A stretch of DNA of 64,000 nucleotides from JAOPZW01 sp963788935 (lineage in GTDB: Bacteria > Actinomycetota > Thermoleophilia > Solirubrobacterales > Solirubrobacteraceae), in NCBI GenBank assembly GCA_963788935.1, contig CAWBIM010000004.1, positions 124,001 to 188,000 of the forward strand. The letters run 5' to 3'. Below, in pieces: positions 7,655-14,925 of this stretch. Both the position numbers and the translations under genes were made by a program. The notes under the pieces are model-generated. The model did not search any database. It saw only the letters and a list, made by a program, of their open reading frames with translations, and had not been told where the DNA came from. Every line of letters begins with the position of its first letter. Positions within the stretch are counted from its first letter, which is position 1.

Positions 7655-8474
7655 CGTCCTCGACGCCCTTCCAGCCGGGGATGCCGTTGACCTCGAGCAC
7701 GTGCTCGCGACCGTCGGCCCCGCGCAGCAGGTCGACGCCGGCGTAGTCGGCCCCGACCACCCGGGCCGCGCGCACGCACACCTCGGCCCGCTCGTCGGAG
7801 AGCGTGATCGCGCGGGCGTGGGCGCCGCGGGCGAGGTTCGCACGCCAGCCGTCGCCGACGCGCTCGATCGCCCCCACGACCCGGTCGCCGACGACGAGCG
7901 CGCGGATGTCGACGCCGTCGTGGGGGATCGTCTCCTGCAGGTAGTAGACGGCGCGCTCGATCTCGAGCGCGCGGAACACGCGCTGGGCGACGTCGGGGTC
8001 GTCGACGCGCGCCATCCCGAACCCCATCGAGCCGAAGAGCGGCTTGACGATCACGTCGGAGCCGAGGTCGGCGAACGCGGCGAGGGCGTCGTCGGCGCGC
8101 TCGCACGCGACGGTGCGCGGGGTCGGCACGCCGGCCGCGGCGAGCAGCGCGGAGGCGAGGAACTTGTCGACCGTGCGCTCGATCGCCGGCGCCGGGTTCA
8201 CCACGCGTACCCCGGCGGCGGCGAGGGCGTGAAGCGCGTCGACGCGGAAGACGACCTGCTCGAGCGAGCCGCGCGGGATCCCGCGCACGACGACGACGTC
8301 GCAGGCCTCCAGCGCGACCTCGCCGCTGCCGACCGCGACCCCGCCGCCGATCCGGCCGACCATTCGCGTGACGGGCACGAAGGCGCACGAGTGCCCCCGG
8401 GCGGTCAGCGCGCGCTCGAGTCGCTCGGCGTGCCATCCCCCGGTCGACCCCAGCACCGCGACGCGCAGGCTCAC
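7605..8474 (-). CDS. RimK-family ATP-grasp ligase, MptN-like
   Basis: A 289-residue ATP-grasp enzyme. The N-terminal domain (MSLRVAVLGSTGGWHAERLE) is followed by the ATP-binding region VIVKPLFGSMGFGMARV, the catalytic loop segment DYAGVDLLRG and the metal-binding VLEVNGIPGWKGVE. The closest functional analogues are RimK and MptN, which adds alpha-glutamate to tetrahydromethanopterin to give tetrahydrosarcinapterin; RimK-like genes recur in bacterial C1 clusters. Glutamylation of dephospho-H4MPT or of the methanofuran-type cofactor (polyglutamyl side chain) are both plausible. ATG 8474 is preferred and is divergent from the pabA stub. Ribosomal protein S6 modification is the main alternative, less likely here. 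Confidence 0.75.
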   Translation of the reverse strand: MSLRVAVLGSTGGWHAERLERALTARGHSCAFVPVTRMVGRIGGGVAVGSGEVALEACDVVVVRGIPRGSLEQVVFRVDALHALAAAGVRVVNPAPAIERTVDKFLASALLAAAGVPTPRTVACERADDALAAFADLGSDVIVKPLFGSMGFGMARVDDPDVAQRVFRALEIERAVYYLQETIPHDGVDIRALVVGDRVVGAIERVGDGWRANLARGAHARAITLSDERAEVCVRAARVVGADYAGVDLLRGADGREHVLEVNGIPGWKGVEDATGVDVAAALVATLEG

Positions 8475-8516
8475 GGCCGCGTCCGCGTCGGGGCTGTCTT
8501 CGTGGAGGGCTCAGGG

Positions 8517-8696
8517 ATGCGCACGCTGGTCATCGACAACGACGACTCCTACACCTTCAACCTCTTGCATCTTCTGGGGGAGGTCAACGGCGAGGAGCCG
8601 ATCGTCGTGCGCAACGAGGTGAGTACCCGGTCGTCTGCGCCAGGACGCCGATGCAATCGACTGCAAACGCGCCGCGTTTTCCGGCGGGGTCGATGA
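8517..8696 (+). pseudogene. pabA: Truncated N-terminus of a PabA/TrpG-type glutamine amidotransferase
   Basis: The first ~35 codons, MRTLVIDNDDSYTFNLLHLL then GEVNGEEPIVVRNE, are a typical start of the amidotransferase component of aminodeoxychorismate or anthranilate synthase. After about base 8620 homology stops abruptly and the frame continues as unrelated Arg/Ser-rich sequence to a stop at 8696. The catalytic Cys-His-Glu triad is therefore absent. Aminodeoxychorismate synthase supplies p-aminobenzoate for the neighbouring beta-RFAP synthase, so an intact copy would belong here. The break may be a deletion, a rearrangement joining the C1 and PQQ loci, or an assembly chimera; I cannot distinguish these. 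No continuation was found elsewhere in the window. Confidence 0.75.
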
Positions 8697-8864
8697 ACGC
8701 GCGCCCTGCTCAACGCCGTCGGCGGGACCGTGGACGCCCGTCGCGTCGCCATGTCGGCGCGACCCCCGACGCCTGAACGAGCCTCACGCGGCGGCCTCGC
8801 AGACCCCCGCAACGATTCCAACGTCAGATGTGCGACGCGCGTTACATGGGGTCTGTACGGCGGG

Positions 8865-8892
8865 TTGCCTACGCCGCGCGGGGTCGGATAGG
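8865..8892 (+). promoter_or_regulatory. Candidate promoter of the PQQ dehydrogenase operon
   Basis: TTGCCT (8865-8870), a 16-base spacer and GATAGG (8887-8892) resemble a housekeeping -35/-10 pair. The element ends 39 bases before the GTG of the first gene of the operon. The surrounding 8700-8930 stretch has no convincing coding sequence and is noticeably less GC-rich than the genes. No palindromic operator stands out. Confidence 0.4.
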
Positions 8893-8931
8893 GTCCGGCC
8901 ACTTCATTGGACGCAGAAGGGAGAGCCTGCT

Positions 8932-9384
8932 GTGAGTCAGAGTGCCCAAGCAAGCGTCGAAGAGCTCCTGGGCAAGCAGAACGGAGCCACCCTTGGTCGG
9001 GTTCTTGGCCGAGGCAACATCGGCTATGCCGAAGACGGTCCCGACGGGAAGATGACCGCCACCGTCCGGATCCCGGAGGACGAGCTCGTCTTTGATCCCG
9101 GAGTGCTCGTGCTGCCCCACGAGGGCGAAGTCGAGATCACCTTCATCAACGACGACAAGAACACCCACTGTGCGGTCCTGCCGTGCAACGAGGACTACAA
9201 GATCATCTGGCTGGTGAACCACTCGAAGGGCACGGCAACCCTGCAGCTCGATGGTCCCGGCTACTACTGGTACGGCTCCCGTACCGGCAACGACGAGGGC
9301 CGCGGCCTGACCGCCGCGATCGTCGTCCAGGGGGATGCCCCCGAAGAGGCCAAGATCGACCGGCCGCCGCAGCCGCAGCCGTAG
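8932..9384 (+). CDS. MSMEG_3727-family PQQ-associated protein, cupredoxin-like
   Basis: A 150-residue protein of the type repeatedly encoded beside actinobacterial PQQ-dependent dehydrogenases. The centre (DPGVLVLPHEGEVEITFIND) resembles a cupredoxin beta-sandwich. It is followed by KNTHCAVLPCNEDYKIIW and GPGYYWYGSRTGNDEGRG. Where blue copper proteins have the C-terminal Cys-His-Met cluster, this one has Tyr/Trp/Gly, so a type I copper site is doubtful. The start is GTG 8932, decided by AAGGGAG at 8917-8923. No signal peptide or membrane segment is visible. A role as electron acceptor, chaperone or small partner of the dehydrogenase is inferred from the fixed neighbourhood only. Confidence 0.75.
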   Translation: MSQSAQASVEELLGKQNGATLGRVLGRGNIGYAEDGPDGKMTATVRIPEDELVFDPGVLVLPHEGEVEITFINDDKNTHCAVLPCNEDYKIIWLVNHSKGTATLQLDGPGYYWYGSRTGNDEGRGLTAAIVVQGDAPEEAKIDRPPQPQP

Positions 9385-9433
9385 TCCAACCGCCCAACCG
9401 CAACCTCTCTACAGCCTGCAAAGGAGCAGTTGA

Positions 9434-11125
9434 ATGGCAACCGACTACGTCGACGCAGGGCAGGCCGTATCCAACTCGAGCCTGAGTGTCCTCGCCGGCA
9501 GCGCGCCGCCCGTGGCCAAGGGCGTCACCTACGACCGCATCCTCAACGCCCGTTCCGGCGAGCCGCACAACTGGCTCACGTACTACGGCGCCTACGACGG
9601 GCAGCGCTACAGCCTGCTCGACAAGATCAACACGGACAACGTCAGCCAGCTCGCGCCCGCGTGGATGTTCCAGGCCGGCTCGGTCGGCCTGCATTCCGGC
9701 AAGTCCACCTATTCGTTCGAGGCCTCCCCGATCGTCGTCGACGGGGTCATGTTCCTCTCCGGCTGGGACGGCTGGGTCTGGGCGCTGAACGCGGCGAGCG
9801 GTGAGCTGCTCTGGCAGTACCGCCACGCGATCCCGTTCGACGTGTCGCTGTGCTGCGGCAACGTCAACCGCGGGGTCGCCGTCGCCCAGGGCATGGTCTT
9901 CGTCGTCACCCTGAACGCCCACATCATCGCGCTCGACGCCGAGACCGGGAAGAAGGTCTGGGACCAGACCTACGGCGACGTCCGCGCCGGTGAGAGCGCC
10001 ACTGTCGCGCCGCTGATCGTCAAGGACCTGGTCGTCGTCGGCAGCTCCGGCGGCGAGTTCGGCAACCGCGGTCACTCCGATGCGTTCAAGCTCGAGACGG
10101 GCGAGCGCGTCTGGCGGACCTACATGGTCCCGAAGCCGGGCGAGCCCGGCTCTGAGACCTGGCCCGACGACGGCGAGGCGTGGCAGCGGGGCGGCGCGAA
10201 CTGCTGGGTCACGCCGACGTACGACGCCGACCTGAACCTCATCTACTACGGGACGGGCAACCCCTGCCCCGACTTCGACGGCGGCGTCCGCGAGGGCGAC
10301 AACCTCCACACCGACTCGGGTGTGGCCATCGACGCCGACACGGGTGAGATCAAGGCGCACTTCCAGTACACCCCGCACGACCTGTGGGACTACGACTCCA
10401 CGATGGAGCACATCCTGTTCGACCTCGATGGGCAGAAGCTGGCGGCCCACTTCGACAAGAACGGGTTCATGTACATCCTGGACCGCACCGACATGTCGCC
10501 GGTCCGCGTGGCGCCGTTCGTCGACCGCATCGACTGGGGTGAGGTGGACGAGAAGGGCAACGTGACCCCGCTCGTGTTCCCGGACGCCGAGGGCGACCCG
10601 GTGCACTTCTGGCCCGGTCCGGCCGGCGCCAAGGAGTGGACGCACGCCTGTTACAACCCGAAGACCGAGCTCCTCTACTGCCCGGTGCAGGACGTCGGCG
10701 CCACGGCCACCCGCCGCCGCCGCGAGTTCAGGGAGAGCATCCCGTACTGGGGCGCGGGCGTCGCGGTGGACCTCGAGGATCACGCCGGCTCCATCAGTGC
10801 GTTCGATCCGCGGACGGGCGCCGAGAGGTGGCGCTGCGCCAACGAGCAGCCGATGTGCGCGTCGCTGCTGACCACGGCCGGCAACCTCGTGCTGGGCGGG
10901 AAGCCGACGGGTGAGTACGTCGCGCTCAACGCCGAGACGGGCGAGCACCTCTGGCAGTTCCAGTGCGGCAGCGGGCACCACTCGAGCCCGTGCACGTACG
11001 AGGTCGACGGCCGGCAGTACATCGCCGCGCCGACCGGCTGGGGCGCCTGGACCGAGGGCTTCCTGCCCGGCATGCTCGGCGCCCGCCAGGGCAGCTCGCT
11101 GATTGCCTTCGCGCTGCCCGAGTAG
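9434..11125 (+). CDS. PQQ-dependent methanol/ethanol-type dehydrogenase, lanthanide-type (XoxF-like)
   Basis: A 563-residue eight-bladed propeller quinoprotein oxidising primary alcohols to aldehydes. Adjacent Cys140-Cys141 (SLCCGNVNRG) form the disulfide ring over PQQ. Metal-ligand equivalents are Glu208 (GGEFGNRGH) and Asn276 (GTGNPCPD). The catalytic Asp319 is followed two residues later by Asp321 (HDLWDYDSTME), the extra aspartate that marks lanthanide-dependent enzymes; calcium MxaF has Ala there. AAGGAGC at 9421-9427 fixes ATG 9434, so the protein starts MATDYVDAGQAVSN with no Sec, Tat or lipoprotein signal. That is unusual, since characterised homologues act outside the cytoplasm. pqqA follows 44 bases later. 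Substrate (methanol, ethanol or other) cannot be read from sequence. Confidence 0.92.
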   Translation: MATDYVDAGQAVSNSSLSVLAGSAPPVAKGVTYDRILNARSGEPHNWLTYYGAYDGQRYSLLDKINTDNVSQLAPAWMFQAGSVGLHSGKSTYSFEASPIVVDGVMFLSGWDGWVWALNAASGELLWQYRHAIPFDVSLCCGNVNRGVAVAQGMVFVVTLNAHIIALDAETGKKVWDQTYGDVRAGESATVAPLIVKDLVVVGSSGGEFGNRGHSDAFKLETGERVWRTYMVPKPGEPGSETWPDDGEAWQRGGANCWVTPTYDADLNLIYYGTGNPCPDFDGGVREGDNLHTDSGVAIDADTGEIKAHFQYTPHDLWDYDSTMEHILFDLDGQKLAAHFDKNGFMYILDRTDMSPVRVAPFVDRIDWGEVDEKGNVTPLVFPDAEGDPVHFWPGPAGAKEWTHACYNPKTELLYCPVQDVGATATRRRREFRESIPYWGAGVAVDLEDHAGSISAFDPRTGAERWRCANEQPMCASLLTTAGNLVLGGKPTGEYVALNAETGEHLWQFQCGSGHHSSPCTYEVDGRQYIAAPTGWGAWTEGFLPGMLGARQGSSLIAFALPE

Positions 11126-11169
11126 TCGCTACCCTGGGAAGCCATCCCGAGAAAGAGAGAGAGGCGCCT

Positions 11170-11243
11170 ATGACGTGGGTCAAGCCCGAATTCGAGGTGA
11201 TCGACCTCTGTTCCGAGGTCACGTCCTACCTGTACACCCGTAG
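11170..11243 (+). CDS. pqqA: PqqA, peptide precursor of PQQ (stop codon apparently displaced)
   Basis: MTWVKPEFEVIDLCSEVTSY followed by LYTR is a textbook PqqA. Glu16 and Tyr20 in the E-V-T-S-Y motif are the residues crosslinked by PqqE and excised as PQQ. A purine-rich ribosome site (AGAGAGAGAGG) lies just upstream. Family members normally stop right after this segment. Here the frame reads through TAG at 11241-11243, which is one register off, and stays open into pqqD. A single missing base at CCCG/TAGG would give a 24-residue peptide ending in Arg, so I end the gene at that TAG. An unusually long precursor is possible but unlikely. Confidence 0.85.
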
Positions 11244-11353
11244 GCGGATAGACGTTTTCGCGGCCGGCGTGGCCTCGCCCGAGCGGGGCCACGCCTGTCC
11301 GCACGCGCGCGCTCGTGAACTCGACGCGCGCGTTCGTTTCTCGGGACGGAGCG

Positions 11354-12076
11354 ATGATCGACACCGCCACCAACGCGACGCCATGGACGGCCGAGGAGCT
11401 CGTCGAGCACCTCCGCGCCCAGGGGTCCCGCTATCACCATCTCCATCCGTTCCACGTGCGTATGGACGCGGGCGAGCTCACCCGCGAGGACCTGCGGCGC
11501 TGGGTCGCCAACCGCTTCTACTACCAGCGCTGCATCCCGCTGAAGGACGCGGCGATCCTCTCCAACTGCCCCGAGGTCGAGGTGCGCCGCGAGTGGATCA
11601 CGCGCATCGTCGACCACGACGGCACGGAGGCCGGAACGGGCGGCATCGAGTCGTGGCTGCGCCTCGGGGAGGCGCTCGGCGTGTCGCGCGACGAGCTCGA
11701 GACCGAGCAGCACGTGCTGCCGGCGGTGCGCTTCGCGGTCGACGCCTACGTGGAGTTCGCGCGGCGCAAACCGTGGATCGAGGCCGTCGCCTCGTCCCTG
11801 ACCGAGCTGTTCGGGCCGAGTGCGATCCGCGTGCGCCTCGCCGCGCTGGAGGAGCACTATCCATGGATCGATCCCGCCGGCCTCGAGTACTTCCGCGCCC
11901 GCCTCGTGCAGGCGCCGCGCGACGCCGACTACGCGCTCCAGCTCGTCGTCGAGCGCTGCCTGACGCGCGAGCAGCAGGAGCGCGCCGTCGCCGCGCTGAA
12001 GTTCAAGACCGAGGTCCTCTGGGCCCAGCTCGAGGCGATCGAGCGCGGCGACACCCAACCGCCGGTGGCCCCGTGA
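11354..12076 (+). CDS. pqqC: Pyrroloquinoline-quinone synthase PqqC
   Basis: PqqC carries out the final ring closure and eight-electron oxidation to PQQ without a metal. The 240-residue all-helical, heme-oxygenase/TenA-like protein contains RYHHLHPFHVRMDAGEL, RFYYQRCIPLKDAAILSN and RIVDHDG, all typical of the family. The ATG at 11354, preceded by GGACGGAG, is preferred over an in-frame GTG at 11315 because the extra 13 residues lack conservation. The stop overlaps the pqqD start by four bases. Order pqqA-C-D-E with no pqqF/G is common outside Proteobacteria. Confidence 0.93.
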   Translation: MIDTATNATPWTAEELVEHLRAQGSRYHHLHPFHVRMDAGELTREDLRRWVANRFYYQRCIPLKDAAILSNCPEVEVRREWITRIVDHDGTEAGTGGIESWLRLGEALGVSRDELETEQHVLPAVRFAVDAYVEFARRKPWIEAVASSLTELFGPSAIRVRLAALEEHYPWIDPAGLEYFRARLVQAPRDADYALQLVVERCLTREQQERAVAALKFKTEVLWAQLEAIERGDTQPPVAP

Positions 12077-12336
12077 ACCGGCCCCGGCTCGTCGACGGCG
12101 CGCGGCTGCAGTACGACGAGGTCCGCGAGGAGCACCTGCTGCTCGTGCCCGAGGGAGCGGTGCGGCTCAACGCCACCGCGGCCGCGGTGCTCGAGCTCTG
12201 CGACGGCGAGCGCTCGGCCGACGACATCGCGGCCGCGCTGTCCGAGCGCTACGCGGGCGCCGACGTCTCCGGCGACGTGGCCGAGCTCCTCGGCGGGATG
12301 CGCGACAGAGGACTGGTGATCGATGACGCCGCCTAG
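12073..12336 (+). CDS. pqqD: PQQ biosynthesis peptide chaperone PqqD
   Basis: PqqD binds PqqA and presents it to the radical SAM enzyme PqqE. The 87-residue protein has the RiPP-recognition-element winged-helix pattern: RPRLVDGARLQYDEVREEHL, then LLVPEGAVRLNATAAAVLEL and CDGERSADDIAAALSERY. GTG 12073 overlaps the pqqC stop, and the 3' end overlaps the pqqE ATG by 14 bases, implying coupled translation. Length and motifs are standard, with nothing missing. Confidence 0.93.
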   Translation: MNRPRLVDGARLQYDEVREEHLLLVPEGAVRLNATAAAVLELCDGERSADDIAAALSERYAGADVSGDVAELLGGMRDRGLVIDDAA

Positions 12337-13439
12337 GCCCTACACGCTCATCGCCGAGCTCTCCTACCAGTGCCCGCTGCACTGCCCGTACTGCTCGAAC
12401 CCCGTCGACATCGGGGGCGAGCGCTACCGCAACGAGCTCGAGACCGAGCACTGGACGCGCGCGTTCCACGAGGCGCGCCGGCTCGGCGTGCTGCAGCTCG
12501 CGCTCACGGGCGGCGAGCCGATGCTGCGCAAGGATCTCGACGAGCTCGTCGCCGCCGGCCGTGACGCCGGGCTGTACTCGACGCTCGTCACCGCGGGCAC
12601 CCGCTTCACGCGCGAGCGCGCCGAGCAGCTGAAGGCGGCGGGGCTCGACCACGTCCAGGTCTCGATCCAGAGCCCGGACCCGGAGGAGAACGACCGCATC
12701 GGTGGGGTCCGGTCGTTCGAGAAGAAGATCGCCGCTGCGCGCGCGGCGCGCGAGCTCGGCTTCCCTCTGACGATCAACTGCGTCCTGCATCGCCAGAACC
12801 TCGACCGCATCGAGGAGATCCTCCGGCTGGCCGAGGAGCTCGACGCCCAGCGGCTCGAGCTCGCCAACACGCAGTACTACGGGTGGGCGGTCCTGAACCA
12901 GGACGCGCTGCTGCCCACCCGCGCGCAGCTCGAGCGTGGCGAGGAGGCGGTGCAGCGCTTCCGCGAGCGCGTCGGCCCGCGGATCACGGTGCTCTGGGTG
13001 CTGCCCGACCTCTACGAGGACCTGCCCAAGCCGTGCATGGGCGGCTGGGCGCGGAGGGCGATCGTCGTGGCGCCGAACGGCGAGGCGCTGCCCTGCCAGG
13101 CCGCGGCGACGATCCCGGGCCTGACGTTCCCCAACGTGCGCGAGCACTCGCTCGAGTGGATCTGGAACGAGGCCGACGCGTTCAACCGCTTCCGCGGCAC
13201 GGACTGGATGCAGGAGCCGTGCCGGTCGTGCCCGCTGGGCCGGCAGGAGGAGGACTTCGGCGGCTGCCGCTGCCAGGCGCTGCGGCTGACCGGCGACGCG
13301 GCGGCGACCGATCCGGTGTGCCGGTTCTCGCCGCACCACGCCAAGCGTCGTCGAGGCCCGCGAATCCGGGCAGTCGGACGAGTTCACCTACCGGACGATG
13401 AAGCGCCCGCGGGCCCCGCGGGTCCCGCAGCGCGGCTAG
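12323..13439 (+). CDS. pqqE: PqqA peptide cyclase PqqE (radical SAM/SPASM), C-terminal frameshift
   Basis: PqqE forms the carbon-carbon bond between Glu16 and Tyr20 of PqqA. The radical SAM motif is Cys17-x3-Cys21-x2-Cys24 (CPLHCPYC), followed by LTGGEPMLRKDL. The SPASM domain cysteines sit in KPCMGGW, LPCQAA, CRSCPLG and GGCRCQALRLTGDA. After PVCRFSPHHAK (about 13345) the frame slips. One base on, the usual end VEARESGQSDEFTYRTMKRP continues to TAG 13437-13439. Correcting one extra base gives ~371 residues, the family norm. All iron-sulfur ligands precede the slip. The gene is convergent with the GAF-LytTR regulator, with zero bases between the stops. Confidence 0.92.
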
Positions 13440-14840
13440 CTAGATCCCGAGGGCGCGCCGGACGGCGGGGACGTTCCGGCGCGACACGGGCACGGACTCG
13501 CGGGTCGCGGTGTCCATGATCAGCTGCAGCTCGGCGCGCTCGCCGCGGTCGATCGCCCGGACGCAGTCCAGGTTGACGAGGAAGCGCCGGTGGACGCGCA
13601 CGAACTCGCTGCCGGCGAGCAGCTCCTCGAGCTTGTCGATGCCGCGGACCGACGCCTGCAGGCGGCCCTCGTCCGTGGCCAGCCAGACGTCGTTGCCGTC
13701 GGCCTCGGCGAAGCGCACCTCGTGGCGGTGGAGGAGGACCATGCGCTCGCCGTCGACGCCGACGATGCGCTCCGGTGCGCTCATCCCGCGCTCGGGCGCC
13801 TCCTCCTCGACGACGTCCCCGTTCCCGGAGCCGAACACCGCGAGGGTCCCGATCGGCTGGTCGGCGAGGAACACCGGCCGCAGCATGAGCCGCCGCGGCT
13901 CGGCGGTGAGCCCGGTCGCGATCTGCGTCGACCCGACCCAGGCGCGGTCGATCCGCGCCTGCTTGGTGGCGTGCCGGGCCAGGCGGGCGAGATCGAGCGC
14001 GGGCCGCCAGCGGACCGTGGGGTCGAGCGCCGGCACGCGCGCGGGCACGCCGAGGAGCAGGCTGGCCTCCTCGTCGGCGATGACCACCTTGCCGCTCGTG
14101 TCCAGCGCGGCGAGCGCCTGGCCGGACCGCGCGCTCGCCTGAGCGAAGGCGGCGGCCAGCTCGGCGCCGCTGTCGCGGGCGCGCTGGCGCAGGATCGAGC
14201 GCACGCCGCTGACCGCGTTGGACAGCCAGCCGGCGGCCTGGGCCGGCAGGTCGTGGCGCCACGTCGAGACGTCGAGCACCGCGACGGCGTCGTCGGTCAC
14301 CGGGTCGCGGACGGCCACGGCGCCGCAGATCCACTCGTCGAACGTCGTGCACCAGTGCTCGGGCCCGCTGATGAGCACCGGTCCGGGCGCCTCGAGCGCG
14401 GTGCCCATCCCGTTCGTGCCGGTCGCCCACTCCGACCAGCACGACCACGGGGCCATGTTGGACTCGCGCGCCCGGCGCAACGTGTTCGCGTCGCCCTGGA
14501 CGCTGAGGATGCGTCCGACGCCGTCGGTCACGGTGACCACGCCGCCGAGGGTCTCGACCTCGGGCGCGATCGACGCGGCGGCCCCGCCGAGGTTGGCGAA
14601 GACGACCTCGCGCTCGAGCGTGTGCTCGGTCGAGGACTCCTCCTGGGCCGACGCGGCGGGCGCCCGGACGAGCCCCGGGTCGACGTGGTACTGCTCGCGG
14701 CACCGGTACCAGGACGTGGCGATCTCCGGCCGGACGCCACGCACCCGGTCGTCGCCCTCCAGGAAGCGCTCGCGGGCGGCCGTGACCGTCCGGTAGCGCT
14801 CCGCATCGCTGCGGGGATGACGATTGGCGGACCCGCTCAT
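13440..14840 (-). CDS. GAF-LytTR transcriptional regulator
   Basis: A 466-residue regulator with unusual architecture. Residues ~30-230 resemble the sensor half of AcoR-type activators: RPEIATSWYRCREQYHVDPG and the GAF-like core WATGTNGMGTALEAPGPVL. Instead of an AAA+ sigma-54 module, the C-terminal ~105 residues form a LytTR DNA-binding domain, recognised by ADGNDVWLATDEGR, FVRVHRRFLVNLDCVRAIDR and the final VPVSRRNVPAVRRALGI. A PAS-like segment (ALAALDTSGKVVIADEEAS) lies between. AcoR relatives sense acetoin, alcohols or aldehydes, and this gene lies among pqq genes. Control of alcohol oxidation is therefore a reasonable but unproven guess. LytTR targets would be paired short direct repeats; I did not identify them. 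Confidence 0.85.
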   Translation of the reverse strand: MSGSANRHPRSDAERYRTVTAARERFLEGDDRVRGVRPEIATSWYRCREQYHVDPGLVRAPAASAQEESSTEHTLEREVVFANLGGAAASIAPEVETLGGVVTVTDGVGRILSVQGDANTLRRARESNMAPWSCWSEWATGTNGMGTALEAPGPVLISGPEHWCTTFDEWICGAVAVRDPVTDDAVAVLDVSTWRHDLPAQAAGWLSNAVSGVRSILRQRARDSGAELAAAFAQASARSGQALAALDTSGKVVIADEEASLLLGVPARVPALDPTVRWRPALDLARLARHATKQARIDRAWVGSTQIATGLTAEPRRLMLRPVFLADQPIGTLAVFGSGNGDVVEEEAPERGMSAPERIVGVDGERMVLLHRHEVRFAEADGNDVWLATDEGRLQASVRGIDKLEELLAGSEFVRVHRRFLVNLDCVRAIDRGERAELQLIMDTATRESVPVSRRNVPAVRRALGI

Positions 14841-14925
14841 TCCCGCGACGGAGTCTATGTCCGTGGCAGGGTCCGCGTCGAGGTCCGCGTTCCCGAAAAG
14901 ACGACCTGGCGCGAGCGTCGCTCAG

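Noticed and set aside
8612..8700. Mobile intron or intein inserted in pabA (GTGAG at the break)
   Set aside because: No intron-encoded protein, no group II end motifs and no 3' exon of pabA downstream.
8549..8953. A minus-strand 134-codon frame opposite the pabA stub
   Set aside because: No recognisable domain, Arg/Ser-rich shadow composition, and it overlaps the candidate promoter of the PQQ operon.
10963..12336. A 457-codon frame linking pqqA to pqqD
   Set aside because: The middle is out of frame with the clear pqqC gene. It is explained by the displaced pqqA stop.
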